Origin: Proteus vulgaris
GTDB lineage: Bacteria > Pseudomonadota > Gammaproteobacteria > Enterobacterales > Enterobacteriaceae
Reading direction: 5' to 3'
Length of the DNA: 64,000 nucleotides
Assembly (NCBI RefSeq): GCF_023100685.1
Contig: NZ_CP090064.1
Location: 1,302,001-1,366,000, forward strand
Shown piece by piece: positions 19,034 to 32,173 of this stretch; position 1 is the stretch's first letter, and the number at the start of each line of letters is the position of its first letter. A program made the translations under genes and the position numbers. The notes under the pieces were generated by a model. That model did no database searches, was not told where the DNA came from, and was given only the letters and a program-made list of their open reading frames with translations.

Positions 19034-20383
19034 TTATTTCACTGGAATTTTAATTGCATTATCAGATTCAATTTCAATAGGAGCTAATGGAGCATCCTCA
19101 ATAAATTCACTTGATGTTCTGCCACTAAAGACATCATTCATTCTTTCTTTATCTAAGGCATTTTCCCAACGAGCAACAACGATACAAGCGCAAGCATTGC
19201 CCACAAGATTGGTTAATGCACGACACTCTGACATAAAGCGATCAATACCTAGAATTAATGCCATACCTGCGACAGGAACACTCGGTACAACGGATAAGGT
19301 TGCGGCTAAAGTAATAAAGCCTGCACCAGTAACACCAGCCGCACCTTTTGAACTGATCATTGCAACTAAAAGTAGTGTAATTTGTTCTGTTAATGAAAGA
19401 TCGATACCAGTAGCTTGTGCAATAAATAGAGCTGCCATGGTCATATAGATGTTAGTGCCGTCTAAGTTAAAGGAATAACCTGTTGGAATAACTAAGCCGA
19501 CAACGGATTTTTTACAACCTACATTTTCCATTTTACGCATTAAGCTAGGTAAAGCAGCTTCCGAAGAAGATGTACCTAATACTAACCAAAGTTCATCTTT
19601 AATATATTTAATTAAAGAGAGAATAGAGAAGCCATTATATTTTGCAACAGCACCTAACACGACAAGAACGAATAATAATGAAGTTATATAGAAAGTCAGA
19701 ACAAGTAATACCAAGTTACTGATTGATGAAATACCATATTTACCAATAGTAAAGGCCATTGCACCAAAAGCACCGATAGGGGCTAATTTCATTAGCATAC
19801 CGACCATTTTGAATACAGGTTCAGAGAAGTTTTGTAAAAACTTAAGAACTGGCTCACCACGAGTACCGATAGACGCTAAGGCAATACCAAAAACCACAGA
19901 AACAAACAGTACTTGTAAGATATTTCCATTAACTAATGGGCTAATAACCGTGTCAGGAATAATATTCATTAAGAAGCCAACAATTGATGAGTCATGCGCT
20001 TTTGCTACATAACTTTCTACTTTGCTCGCATCTAATGAGGCTGGGGAAATATTGAGACCATCACCAGGGCGAATAACGTTTGCAACAATTAAACCAATAA
20101 TTAATGCAATGGTAGAGAAAGTCAGGAAGTAAGCCATGGATTTACCCGCAACTGTACCTACTGCTTTCATATTATTCATACCAGCAATACCCGTTACGAC
20201 AGTTAAGAAGATAACTGGTGCGATGATCATTTTTACAATTTTGATAAATCCATCACCAAGAGGTTTAAAAGATTCACCAACGTCAGGATAAAAATGTCCA
20301 AGTAAGATACCGAGTAAAATGGCAACAATCACTTGCACGTATAATACTTTATAAAGCGGTTGTTTTTGAGTTGAAGTTTGCAT
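19034..20383 (-). CDS. dctA: C4-dicarboxylate:cation symporter DctA, copy 2
   Basis: This 449-residue paralogue of the protein at 16752-18104 is nearly identical through most of the transport core. It carries the same signatures ([59 protein letters not shown]). Differences cluster in the periplasmic loop around residues 110-130 ([21 protein letters not shown] here) and in the C-terminal tail after FSGR. The upstream region shares promoter blocks with copy 1, so gene and promoter were duplicated together. Which copy is the functional equivalent of E. coli dctA cannot be told from sequence; both are intact. Confidence 0.92.
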   Translation of the reverse strand: MQTSTQKQPLYKVLYVQVIVAILLGILLGHFYPDVGESFKPLGDGFIKIVKMIIAPVIFLTVVTGIAGMNNMKAVGTVAGKSMAYFLTFSTIALIIGLIVANVIRPGDGLNISPASLDASKVESYVAKAHDSSIVGFLMNIIPDTVISPLVNGNILQVLFVSVVFGIALASIGTRGEPVLKFLQNFSEPVFKMVGMLMKLAPIGAFGAMAFTIGKYGISSISNLVLLVLTFYITSLLFVLVVLGAVAKYNGFSILSLIKYIKDELWLVLGTSSSEAALPSLMRKMENVGCKKSVVGLVIPTGYSFNLDGTNIYMTMAALFIAQATGIDLSLTEQITLLLVAMISSKGAAGVTGAGFITLAATLSVVPSVPVAGMALILGIDRFMSECRALTNLVGNACACIVVARWENALDKERMNDVFSGRTSSEFIEDAPLAPIEIESDNAIKIPVK

Positions 20384-20448
20384 GAAGATTTCCCTGCACC
20401 TATTGGTACATTATTTATATATTTATTTGTATGTTAGAAATAACTGAG

Positions 20449-20527
20449 ATGTAAATATAATTTTACATTATTGTATTTTTATTGATGCTAACTTAAATGT
20501 ATGAGTAATTTAGGTCAATAACATAAA
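20449..20527 (-). promoter_or_regulatory. Promoter blocks of dctA copy 2 shared with copy 1
   Basis: An inverted repeat ATGTAAAT-N4-TTTTACAT (one mismatch) at 20449-20468 and a ~40-bp block at 20487-20527 (CTAACTTAAA, GTATGAGTAA, AGGTCAATAA) match those upstream of dctA copy 1 in order and spacing. This is the conserved control region; the binding proteins are unknown. Confidence 0.6.
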
Positions 20528-20813
20528 ATCTATTTAGTTAATTATTGAGTGCTGAATCGAAAAAAATAGTAAAAAAATCTATTTCGTACATTTATTGGCG
20601 TTAAAGGTAAGATAATGTGGAATTGGTGAGATAAATTCTGCTTTTTAAGTTATTATTGGTATTAAATATCGGCAAGGTTTTTGATCACATAATCTAAATA
20701 TTACCTTTTGGCATGTAAATCTATATATACAATAAGAATCGATATCATGATAACAATTACCCTTAACTGAATAATGGCTAGGGTAATTGTTAAAAATAAA
20801 TTAGCTCTTTTTA
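20528..20813. other. Non-coding gap with a long hairpin between dctA and yeaK
   Basis: AT-rich, no ORF. It contains a perfect 13-bp inverted repeat TAACAATTACCCT / AGGGTAATTGTTA at 20751-20763 and 20780-20792 with a 16-nt loop, 21 bp after the yeaK stop. It probably ends the yeaK transcript, although the T-run is poor. Confidence 0.5.
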
Positions 20814-21308
20814 TTACTCGCTTTCTTCGCGAATAAAAGAAATTAATTCAGGTTGTGCAATACGTTTGTAATCTTGTGTATTAAGAATAATTGAGCGTTC
20901 TAATGTGCCTGCATTAAAAGCGAGTTCATCAAAACGTTCAAAAAGTAGAGGGTCAGCCACAAGCTTTAATGCAGGGTGAAAACTAAAGGGAGGAATAGCA
21001 CCAAATACACATTGGGTAAGATCGTCAACTTCTTTAGGGCTTGCTAGAGATGCCCTTGTTCCACCAATTTGATGAGCGAGTTTTGATAGATCGGCTTGTT
21101 TATCGGCGGGTAATATCGCAAGAACATGTTGTTTAATACCGTTACCTTTTATATGACAAACAAGTCCTTTTGCTCCCTGTCCTAATTGTGTTCCTCTAAT
21201 TTTTGCAACTTCTTCAGAACGACCTGCGGTAGGGTGTTCCATTACACGATAAGTCGCATGGTTTTTATCTAATAAAGCAGTAAGTTGCTCGAAAATAGTC
21301 AAAGACAT
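20814..21308 (-). CDS. yeaK: YbaK/YeaK-type mischarged-tRNA(Pro) deacylase
   Basis: This 164-residue protein of the YbaK/ProRS editing-domain family aligns closely with E. coli YeaK (ProXp-y type), which hydrolyses Ser-tRNA and related mischarged tRNAs in trans. Signatures are IRGTQLGQGAKGLVCHIKGNG, the invariant Lys in that segment, IGGTRASLASPKEVDDLTQCV, GAIPPFSFHPALKLVADP and FNAGTLERSIIL. I placed the start at ATG 21308, since an AGGAG element lies 6 bp upstream, rather than at the adjacent TTG. It is monocistronic and divergent from the alcohol dehydrogenase gene. Confidence 0.92.
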   Translation of the reverse strand: MSLTIFEQLTALLDKNHATYRVMEHPTAGRSEEVAKIRGTQLGQGAKGLVCHIKGNGIKQHVLAILPADKQADLSKLAHQIGGTRASLASPKEVDDLTQCVFGAIPPFSFHPALKLVADPLLFERFDELAFNAGTLERSIILNTQDYKRIAQPELISFIREESE

Positions 21309-21542
21309 CAATGACTCCTGATTAATAAGTTATTTATTTAAGGTCATTATACGACTTTAAAAAAAATATTCTGCTGTGATGTTTATGGCTGGTTTTGATT
21401 ATTTTGATAAGCTTTTCAAATTATTTTGTTACAAATGATAATATGTTAATAGTATTATCCTATTGAATTAATAGGGTAATTGGGCTTCTTTATTTAATTA
21501 CCTGTAATAACATGATAAACAAATTGATATTTATTCATTATT

Positions 21543-21556
21543 TTGATGATGATCAA
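21543..21556 (+). promoter_or_regulatory. Perfect FNR box upstream of the alcohol dehydrogenase gene
   Basis: TTGATGATGATCAA fits the FNR consensus TTGAT-N4-ATCAA exactly. Its centre is about 41.5 bp before a start site expected near 21591, given a TATTAA -10-like element at 21581-21586: the standard geometry for class II activation. The rest of the 21309-21620 gap is AT-rich and shows nothing else. Confidence 0.7.
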
Positions 21557-21620
21557 TTTAAGAACAAAAAGAATAGAACATATTAAAACGTAGATTTAAT
21601 TACTAAAAAGGAAGTCAATA

Positions 21621-22772
21621 ATGGCAGTTTCAACATTCTATATCCCTTCTGTAAATAAAATTGGTGCTGGTTGCCTTGCTGATGCTGTAAGTTCAATGAA
21701 AGACTTCGGTTTTCATAAAGCGTTGATCGTCACTGATAGCATTTTAAATCAACTGGGTGTTGTTGATAAAGTCAGTAAGTTACTGACAGAAGCTGGTATT
21801 TCTAGCGTAACTTATGACGGAACTGCACCAAACCCTACTGTTGAGAACGTAGAAGCGGGTTTAGCTCTGCTGAAAGAAAATCAATGTGACTGTGTGATTT
21901 CTTTAGGCGGTGGTTCTCCACATGATTGCGCTAAAGGTATCGCGTTAGTGGCTTCTAATGGTGGAAAAATTGCAGATTACGAAGGTGTTGATCGTTCAGC
22001 TAAACCTCAATTACCACTGATTTCAATCAATACCACTGCAGGTACTGCATCAGAAATGACACGTTTTTGTATCATCACAGATACAGCGCGTCATATCAAA
22101 ATGGCTATCGTTGATAAAAACGTCACTCCAATCTTATCTGTAAATGACTCAGAATTAATGATTGGTATGCCAAAAGGCTTAACCGCTGCAACAGGTATGG
22201 ATGCATTAACTCATGCGGTGGAAGCGTATGTCTCAATCGCTGCAAACCCAATCACCGACGCGTGTGCATTAAAAGCAGTTACTATGATCAGCGAGTCTTT
22301 ACGTAAAGTTGTTGATAATGGTGGTGATGCACAAGCTCGTGAAAACATGGCTTACGCTCAATTCTTAGCAGGTATGGCATTTAATAACGCTTCTTTAGGT
22401 TATGTACATGCTATGGCTCACCAATTAGGTGGTTTCTATAACTTACCTCATGGTGTGTGTAATGCGGTTTTATTACCACATGTTCAAGCTTATAACATCC
22501 AAGCCGCCGCGGGTCGCTTAAAAGATATCGCACAAGCAATGGGTGTTGATGTTTCTGCAATGAGCGATGAGCAAGGTGCTCAAGCATGTATCGAAGAAAT
22601 TCGTAAAATGGCTAAAGATGTGGGTATTCCAGCTGGTCTAAAAGAATTAGGCGTGAAAGAAGAAGATTTCAAAACATTAGCTGAAAATGCGCTGAAAGAT
22701 GCTTGTGCAATCACTAACCCTGTTCAGGGTACTGAAAGTGATGTTATCGAGTTATTCCGCCAAGCTATGTAA
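21621..22772 (+). CDS. yiaY: Iron-dependent alcohol dehydrogenase (YiaY type)
   Basis: This 383-residue group III alcohol dehydrogenase is equal in length to E. coli YiaY and the Zymomonas AdhB family. NAD-binding GGGSP lies at residues 96-100. Iron ligands are Asp194, His198, His263 and His277, in [20 protein letters not shown] and [10 protein letters not shown]. It interconverts alcohols and aldehydes with NAD(H) in the cytoplasm; the in vivo substrate (ethanol, propanediol or other) is not determined. The FNR box upstream suggests anaerobic induction and a role in fermentative NADH disposal. GGAAG precedes the start. Confidence 0.92.
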   Translation: MAVSTFYIPSVNKIGAGCLADAVSSMKDFGFHKALIVTDSILNQLGVVDKVSKLLTEAGISSVTYDGTAPNPTVENVEAGLALLKENQCDCVISLGGGSPHDCAKGIALVASNGGKIADYEGVDRSAKPQLPLISINTTAGTASEMTRFCIITDTARHIKMAIVDKNVTPILSVNDSELMIGMPKGLTAATGMDALTHAVEAYVSIAANPITDACALKAVTMISESLRKVVDNGGDAQARENMAYAQFLAGMAFNNASLGYVHAMAHQLGGFYNLPHGVCNAVLLPHVQAYNIQAAAGRLKDIAQAMGVDVSAMSDEQGAQACIEEIRKMAKDVGIPAGLKELGVKEEDFKTLAENALKDACAITNPVQGTESDVIELFRQAM

Positions 22773-22828
22773 TGCTCAAGACATAAATAACAACTGATAC
22801 TTGTTATTTTATGTCTTAACTAAGTAAT

Positions 22829-22863
22829 AAAAGCACCTCAAAATTTCTCGTTGAGGTGCTTTT
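22829..22863 (+). terminator. Terminator after the alcohol dehydrogenase gene
   Basis: A 13-bp stem AAAAGCACCTCAA/TTGAGGTGCTTTT with a 9-nt loop is followed by T residues. Another, imperfect hairpin (AAGACATAAATAACAA and its near complement, ~22778-22817) precedes it, so the gene has tandem hairpins. Confidence 0.9.
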
Positions 22864-22920
22864 TTGTTTATATGTTACTTTCTCGTTTGGTAGCTCTAGA
22901 GAGGATTAATTAGCTAGAAA

Positions 22921-23537
22921 TTATTCGGCTTTTTTATGACGCTCTTGCAGGCAACCAATGACATCAGAGAGTGATAATGATTGGTCTTGTAACAATACCA
23001 TTAAGTGATAGAGCAAATCAGAGGCTTCGTTTCTTAACTCTTCTCTGTCATTAACTGTGGCGGCTAATGCGGTTTCTACACCTTCTTCTCCAACTTTTTG
23101 AGCTATTCGTTTTGTACCGCTGGCGTAAAGACGGGCAGTGTACGAGCTATCTGGTGAAGCATTTTTACGCTCACGTAATATATTCTCCAGCTCATAGAGA
23201 AATCCCCACTGGCTTTGTGCAGGAGCAAAGCAACTTTCAGTGCCATTATGGCAAGTTGGTCCAATCGGGTTAGCTAAAATAAGTAAAGTATCATTATCAC
23301 AGTCAGGATAAATATTGACTAACTTGAGAAAGTTGCCTGATGTTTCACCTTTAGTCCATAAACGTTGCTTAGTGCGAGAATAGAAAGTGATATTTCCACT
23401 TTTTAGTGTCATATCTAGCGCTTCTTTATTCATGTAGCCTAGCATTAATACATCACCTGAAATGGCATTTTGGATAATAACTGGCATGAGATTATCCACT
23501 TTTTCCCAATCTAATTGCGCTAATGTTTCACTATTCA

Positions 23538-23538
<1 letters not shown>
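22921..23538 (-). CDS. hisI: Bifunctional phosphoribosyl-AMP cyclohydrolase / phosphoribosyl-ATP pyrophosphatase
   Basis: This 205-residue fusion enzyme is the last gene of the his operon. Residues ~1-115 are the HisI cyclohydrolase domain, with [16 protein letters not shown], the metal-binding CDNDTLL and a CHNGTESCF segment. Residues ~120-205 are the HisE pyrophosphohydrolase domain with [20 protein letters not shown] and [13 protein letters not shown]. It catalyses steps 2 and 3 of histidine biosynthesis. It starts at ATG 23538, overlapping the hisF stop by one base, which indicates translational coupling. Confidence 0.96.
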
Positions 23539-25036
<1,498 letters not shown>

Positions 25037-25627
25037 TTACATCTCCAAAAAATTCTTGATAAGTTGGGCCCCAGCTTTTCCTGAGCGCTCTGGGTGAAAT
25101 TGCACACCATAAAAATTATCTTTTTGAATTGCGCTACTAAAACGAGAGCCGTATTCAGTTTCGGCAATGGTTGATTCATTTAACGCTAAACCATAGCTGT
25201 GAACAAAATAGAACCAAGCATCGTTATCAAGAGAACGAAAAAGGGGATGGGCAGGCTTTGCTAATACTTGATTCCAACCCATATGAGGTAATGGTAAACC
25301 AGCTGTATCTAACTTATCAATTGTGCCATCAACTAACCCTAATAAAGGGACACCTTTGCCTTCTTCGCTCAGAGAAGCCAATATTTGCATGCCTAAACAA
25401 ATCCCTAAAACAGGCTGTGTTAATGCTTTAATTAAAGGAATTAATTCGCGTGCTTCCAGTTGTTCCATTGCTGCGCGAGCCGTTCCCACTCCAGGTAAAA
25501 AGAGTTTATCCGCAGATAGCACAACGTTTTTTTCATAGGAAATAATGGGATCATAACCGAGTCGCTTAACGGCATAAGCGACGGAGGCTAAATTGGCACA
25601 ACCTGTATCGAGAATAACCACTTTCAT
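25037..25627 (-). CDS. hisH: Imidazole glycerol phosphate synthase, glutamine amidotransferase subunit
   Basis: This 196-residue class I glutamine amidotransferase has the nucleophile Cys in [11 protein letters not shown] (~78), and the His-x-Glu pair in [11 protein letters not shown] near the C-terminus. I chose ATG 25627, whose A is the last base of the hisB TGA, over the GTG one codon upstream, because E. coli HisH starts at the equivalent residue. It supplies ammonia to HisF. Confidence 0.95.
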   Translation of the reverse strand: MKVVILDTGCANLASVAYAVKRLGYDPIISYEKNVVLSADKLFLPGVGTARAAMEQLEARELIPLIKALTQPVLGICLGMQILASLSEEGKGVPLLGLVDGTIDKLDTAGLPLPHMGWNQVLAKPAHPLFRSLDNDAWFYFVHSYGLALNESTIAETEYGSRFSSAIQKDNFYGVQFHPERSGKAGAQLIKNFLEM

Positions 25628-26694
25628 CACAGAACACCTTTTGAGCTTGGTAAAGTATTACCTTCAACACGAATGGCTTGGCGTAATGTACGACCAAAGA
25701 CTTTGAATAAGCTTTCTGCTTTGTGGTGATCGTTTTTGCCTTTCGATTTTAGGTGTAATGTGCAACCCATGGTGTAAGAGAGTGAACGGAAAAAGTGTTC
25801 TATCATCTCAGTACTTAGATCACCGACACGTTGATATTTAAATTCTGCTTTGTATTCAAGGTGTGGGCGACCTGAAATATCTAATGCACAGCTTGCAAGG
25901 CATTCATCCATCGGTAATGTAAAACCAAAACGAGCAATGCCGCGTTTATCACCCAATGCTTCACGCAGGGCTTCACCTAAAGCAAGACCCGTGTCTTCAA
26001 CAGTGTGGTGATCGTCAATCACTAAGTCGCCTTGTACATTGATGTTCATACGAAAACCGCCGTGAGTGGCAATTTGATCAAGCATATGATCAAAGAAGCC
26101 AACACCAGTGCTGATTTGGCTGTCACCTTCACGATCAAGCCAAATATCAATAGCAATTTGCGTCTCTTTTGTCTTACGTTCAACGTGAGCGTAGCGATCT
26201 TTTTTGGTGAGTTGTTCTGTGATGACCGCCCAATTAAGCTCATTGGAATTATAAAGTAAGCCTTTGATACCCATATTTTCAGCTAACTGAATATCTGTTT
26301 GTCTATCGCCAATAACGTAGCTGTTATCTTTATCGAGTGCGCCATCAACTAAGTATTGTGTCACAAGCCCTGTTTCAGGTTTGCGACAAGGGCAGTTATC
26401 TTCAGGTTTATGAGGACAAATTAAAACATCATCAAAAGTTATTCCCTGTGATGACAAAATTTGCATCATCAAATTATGTGGAGGATCGAAATCCGCTTGA
26501 GGAAAACTTTCTGTACCTAATCCATCTTGATTAGTGATCATAATAAGCTTGTAACCTGCTTTTTGTAGCGCGGTCAGTGCGGGGATTACACCATTTTCAA
26601 AGGCGAGTTTATCGAGTCTATCAACTTGATAATCTGTAGGTGGCTCGGTGATTAAAGTGCCATCACGGTCAATAAAAAGAATTTTTTGGCTCAT
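25627..26694 (-). CDS. hisB: Bifunctional histidinol-phosphatase / imidazoleglycerol-phosphate dehydratase
   Basis: This 355-residue fusion has an N-terminal HAD phosphatase (~1-165) with nucleophile motif DRDGT (Asp8 and Asp10), zinc-site Cys/His in [14 protein letters not shown], and KxxD-type [10 protein letters not shown]. The C-terminal dehydratase domain (~168-355) has [30 protein letters not shown] and the closing EHFFRSL and NDHHKAES motifs that bind manganese. It performs steps 6 and 8 of the pathway. GGGAG lies before ATG 26694. The fusion is typical of enterobacteria. Confidence 0.96.
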   Translation of the reverse strand: MSQKILFIDRDGTLITEPPTDYQVDRLDKLAFENGVIPALTALQKAGYKLIMITNQDGLGTESFPQADFDPPHNLMMQILSSQGITFDDVLICPHKPEDNCPCRKPETGLVTQYLVDGALDKDNSYVIGDRQTDIQLAENMGIKGLLYNSNELNWAVITEQLTKKDRYAHVERKTKETQIAIDIWLDREGDSQISTGVGFFDHMLDQIATHGGFRMNINVQGDLVIDDHHTVEDTGLALGEALREALGDKRGIARFGFTLPMDECLASCALDISGRPHLEYKAEFKYQRVGDLSTEMIEHFFRSLSYTMGCTLHLKSKGKNDHHKAESLFKVFGRTLRQAIRVEGNTLPSSKGVL

Positions 26695-26739
26695 GGTAAG
26701 CTCCCTCAGTTGCGATTTTTGTTGTTATCGTTTTATCTT

Positions 26740-29140
<2,401 letters not shown>

Positions 29141-29146
29141 TTCACC

Positions 29147-30046
29147 TTATTCCATCATTTTTTCAATTGGTAAAACAAGAATTGAACTCGCACCTAATGC
29201 TTTTAGTTTTTCCATGGTTTCCCAGAATAGGGTTTCACTGCTGACCATGTGCATTGCAACGCGATTCTGGTCACCCGCAAGAGGCAGAATAGTAGGTCTT
29301 TCAGCACCAGGAAGTAACGCAATGACATCTTCGAGGCAATCACTTGGTGCGTGTAACATAATGTATTTTGATTCTCGAGCTTGGATGACACCTTGAATAC
29401 GCGTCAGTAAACGGTCGATAAGGGCTTGTTTGTCGGTTTCCATTTCTCCGTCGCGTTGGATCAAACACGCTTTTGAACGGTAAATAACTTCAACTTCTTT
29501 CAGACCGTTAGCTTCTAATGTTGCACCAGTAGAAACTAAGTCACAGATAGAGTCAGCAAGACCTGCACGAGGAGCGACTTCAACAGAGCCATTTAATAGA
29601 CATGATTTAAATTTGATGCCTTTTTGGTCTAAATAACGTTTTAGTAGATTGGGGTAAGAGGTGGCAATACGTGTATTATCTAGGCATTCAACACCTTGAT
29701 AGTCGAAATCAACAGGAGTCGCAAGAGATAAACGGCAACCACCAAAATCGAGGCGTCGTAGCGTGAGATAGCTTGGGTTTTCGCCTTGTGCACGGCGTTT
29801 TAATAATTCTTCTTCTAATACGTTTTCACCAATAATCCCTAAATCAACCACGCCGTCCATCACTAGACCTGGAATATCGTCATCTCTTACACGTAAAATA
29901 TCGATTGGCATATTTTCCGCATAAGCGATCAGACGTTGTTGGTTTAAGTTAATTTTGATGCCACAACGCGCTAAAAGGGCACGAGACTCATCACTTAAAC
30001 GACCTGATTTTTGCATTGCAATTCTTAATCTTGTTTTGTCTAACAT
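29147..30046 (-). CDS. hisG: ATP phosphoribosyltransferase, long form
   Basis: This 299-residue first enzyme of the pathway is feedback-inhibited by histidine. The start is [17 protein letters not shown] at ATG 30046, identical in position to E. coli HisG; the open frame to 30070 is upstream leader. The long form with a C-terminal ACT-like regulatory domain (~225-299) needs no HisZ. The PRPP-binding loop is [13 protein letters not shown] (~170-182). It lies 49 bp downstream of the attenuator hairpin. Confidence 0.96.
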   Translation of the reverse strand: MLDKTRLRIAMQKSGRLSDESRALLARCGIKINLNQQRLIAYAENMPIDILRVRDDDIPGLVMDGVVDLGIIGENVLEEELLKRRAQGENPSYLTLRRLDFGGCRLSLATPVDFDYQGVECLDNTRIATSYPNLLKRYLDQKGIKFKSCLLNGSVEVAPRAGLADSICDLVSTGATLEANGLKEVEVIYRSKACLIQRDGEMETDKQALIDRLLTRIQGVIQARESKYIMLHAPSDCLEDVIALLPGAERPTILPLAGDQNRVAMHMVSSETLFWETMEKLKALGASSILVLPIEKMME

Positions 30047-30095
30047 AATATTACCCTGTCCTTGTCTCAATTTTTTGTTTAAAAATTAGCTATAA

Positions 30096-30127
30096 AAAAA
30101 CCCCGGAAGTTGCCTTCCGGGGTTTTT
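30096..30127 (-). terminator. his operon attenuator
   Basis: A 14-bp stem AAAAACCCCGGAAG / CTTCCGGGGTTTTT with a TTGC loop and a T-run lies between hisL and hisG. Upstream sequence at 30137-30200 contains CCGGAAG and CTTCC elements that can pair alternatively, as expected for the antiterminator. Confidence 0.95.
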
Positions 30128-30196
30128 ATTGTTTGTCTGCATTCAGACCACCGGAAGCGTTTCTTAAACGTCTTCCAGCACTCATCGCCTGAAAGA

Positions 30197-30244
30197 CTAG
30201 TCAGGATGATGGTGATGATGGTGGTTTAGTTGAATGCTATACAT
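30197..30244 (-). CDS. hisL: his operon leader peptide
   Basis: A 15-residue peptide, MYSIQLN followed by six consecutive His codons and PD, ends in TAG. Stalling at the His codons when His-tRNA is scarce prevents formation of the terminator at 30096-30127. An AGGA site lies upstream of the ATG. E. coli and Salmonella leaders carry seven His codons, so this one is a codon shorter. Confidence 0.95.
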   Translation of the reverse strand: MYSIQLNHHHHHHPD

Positions 30245-30577
30245 AATTATTTTCCTAGCTAATTACACTATTTGTTATTTGATATGCCCGTTACTATTAA
30301 TTTGTATTTAGTAACCAACATTCAGAATTTGTCTGCCTTTCAACCTACATGATTTGCAAAGTGAAAAGCAACCTATTTTTTAATAATAATTTAATTATTT
30401 TGTAACCTTTTGTTTTTAATGCTATTTTAATATTTCTCTTATTTACTTAATGTGGTAAGTGAGCGAGTATATGGGGGTATGCTAAAAATTAACGAAATAT
30501 AAGTAGTATTTATATGTAATGGCGAAATGAAAATTTTATAGCATACTTTAACTAAGCCATTTAAGTAGGGGAGCAAA
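30245..30577. promoter_or_regulatory. Divergent promoter region of the his operon and yeeZ
   Basis: A 333-bp AT-rich gap between divergent transcripts must hold both promoters. I could not fix a convincing -35/-10 pair for either. No ORF and no clear operator dyad was found. Confidence 0.5.
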
Positions 30578-31399
30578 ATGAAACGAATAACCATCGTTGG
30601 ATTAGGTTGGTTAGGTTTACCACTTGCCGCTGCGTTGCGTGATGCAGGTTATCAAGTTAAAGGGACTAAAACCACCGAAGATGGCGTAGAAGCAGCAAGA
30701 ATGAGTGGCGTTGATTGCTGTTTAGTGAATTTAACACCCGCAATTGAATGTGATAGAGATGATTTTGATTACTTAATGGAAACTGACGTACTGATCATCA
30801 CGTTGCCACCAAGTGCCGCTGGTGGCGGTTATGATTATGTTGAAGCTATTCAAACGTTAGTGGATAGTGCAATGTCTCGCCATGTTACAAGAGTGATTTA
30901 TATTAGTTCTACTTCTGTATATGGCAATCAAACAGGTAATATCACAGAAGAAATGGATATTCGACCAGAAACACAATCGGCAAAAATGTTAGCTGAAGTT
31001 GAAAATTGGTTACATCGTTTACCGTTAACCACAGTTGATATTCTTCGATTGGCTGGGTTAGTTGGCCCCGGTCGTCATGCTGGACGTTTTTTATCAGGTA
31101 AAAAACAGGTAAAAGGCGCGCATCAGTGTGTCAATTTAGTCCATTTAGATGATGTAATTTTTGCGGTTGAACAACTGCTTGCACAAAATGAAGGTGGTCA
31201 TTTATATAATTTATGTGCCCCAATTCATCCTAAAAAGAAAGATTTTTACTCAAGAGTATCCTCTCTGCTTGATCTTATTCCCCCAGAATTTGCAGATGAA
31301 GAGAAGCCGTTAATACGGGAGATTGACGGTCAGGAGATCTGTCGAGATCTTGGATTCCATTACCATTATCCAGATCCCGACAAAATGCCAATGAATTAA
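30578..31399 (+). CDS. yeeZ: YeeZ, NAD(P)-binding short-chain dehydrogenase-like protein
   Basis: The 273-residue protein has an N-terminal dinucleotide-binding motif IVGLGWLGLPLAAAL (residues 5-19), a YISSTSVYG segment that holds the SDR-type serine and tyrosine, and a VNLVHLDDV region common to extended SDRs. E. coli yeeZ also sits divergently next to hisL. The substrate is unknown; it is annotated as an epimerase- or reductase-like protein. GGGGAG lies 7 bp before the ATG. It overlaps the convergent gst gene by 4 bp. Confidence 0.9.
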   Translation: MKRITIVGLGWLGLPLAAALRDAGYQVKGTKTTEDGVEAARMSGVDCCLVNLTPAIECDRDDFDYLMETDVLIITLPPSAAGGGYDYVEAIQTLVDSAMSRHVTRVIYISSTSVYGNQTGNITEEMDIRPETQSAKMLAEVENWLHRLPLTTVDILRLAGLVGPGRHAGRFLSGKKQVKGAHQCVNLVHLDDVIFAVEQLLAQNEGGHLYNLCAPIHPKKKDFYSRVSSLLDLIPPEFADEEKPLIREIDGQEICRDLGFHYHYPDPDKMPMN

Positions 31400-32016
31400 C
31401 TTACAGGCAGTAACACGATATCACGGAAAAGAGATCTTTCACTTAATTGTGTAAACCATCGTTCAATATGTGGGAAGTGAGGTCGGTCTTTACAAATCTC
31501 GAGCCATGGATAAACCAGTGGTGCGATAGCGATATCAGCAAGAGAGATCTCATCTCCAGCAAAATAAGTTGTTTTTGCCAGTTGGTTATCTGCAATTTTT
31601 ATCAGTTTGTTAAGCTTTTCTTTTAATGCTTCAACAAGCTCGGGGTTCTGTTGCTCTTTAGGTGTGCGAACAATCATTATCATCATTTGTTGAATGGGTG
31701 AAAATAGGCTGCCATTTGACCAATCCATCCATTTTTCTACATTTGCTCGTTGTTTAGGATCAATTGGATAGAGTGCGTTATTCTCATATTTTGAGCATAA
31801 ATAACGAATAATGGTATTAGACTCCCATAACACAAAGTCATCATCTTGTAATGTTGGGATAGAAGCGTTGGGATTCATTGCTAAATAATTTGCTTCATTG
31901 AGTCCGCCAAATGGGCCTCCAACATCAATTTGCTCATAAGGAACATTTAACTCCTTTAAGCACCAAAGAACTTTTTTAACGTTAGATGAGTTTTTTCTAC
32001 CCCAGACTTTTAACAT
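31396..32016 (-). CDS. gstB: Glutathione S-transferase family protein (GstB-like)
   Basis: This 206-residue protein has an N-terminal thioredoxin-like GST domain (~1-80) beginning MLKVWGRKNSSNVKKVLWCL, with NPNASIPTLQDDDFVLWESNTIIRYL (part) at the glutathione site, and a helical C-terminal domain (~90-206) with GDEISLADIAIAPLVYPW. It resembles E. coli GstB most closely in its first 40 residues. Likely a cytoplasmic detoxification enzyme; the substrate is unknown. Convergent with yeeZ, with a 4-bp overlap of coding ends. Confidence 0.88.
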   Translation of the reverse strand: MLKVWGRKNSSNVKKVLWCLKELNVPYEQIDVGGPFGGLNEANYLAMNPNASIPTLQDDDFVLWESNTIIRYLCSKYENNALYPIDPKQRANVEKWMDWSNGSLFSPIQQMMIMIVRTPKEQQNPELVEALKEKLNKLIKIADNQLAKTTYFAGDEISLADIAIAPLVYPWLEICKDRPHFPHIERWFTQLSERSLFRDIVLLPVS

Positions 32017-32173
32017 AAAGGTCTCCTAAACCACGATAAGTAATAAAATTTCCCTCTATAGGGCGCTAAACATGAATATAAGATAAATCTCTATATATCA
32101 ATGTTGGCGTCTTATTCCAGAAAGCCATATAGTAGGAAAGCTTTAACAAATTGATATAAAAGGGTGATCGGTA

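Noticed and set aside
30205..30226. ATG/GTG trinucleotide-like repeat
   Set aside because: It is the complement of the six His codons of the hisL leader peptide, not a repeat element.
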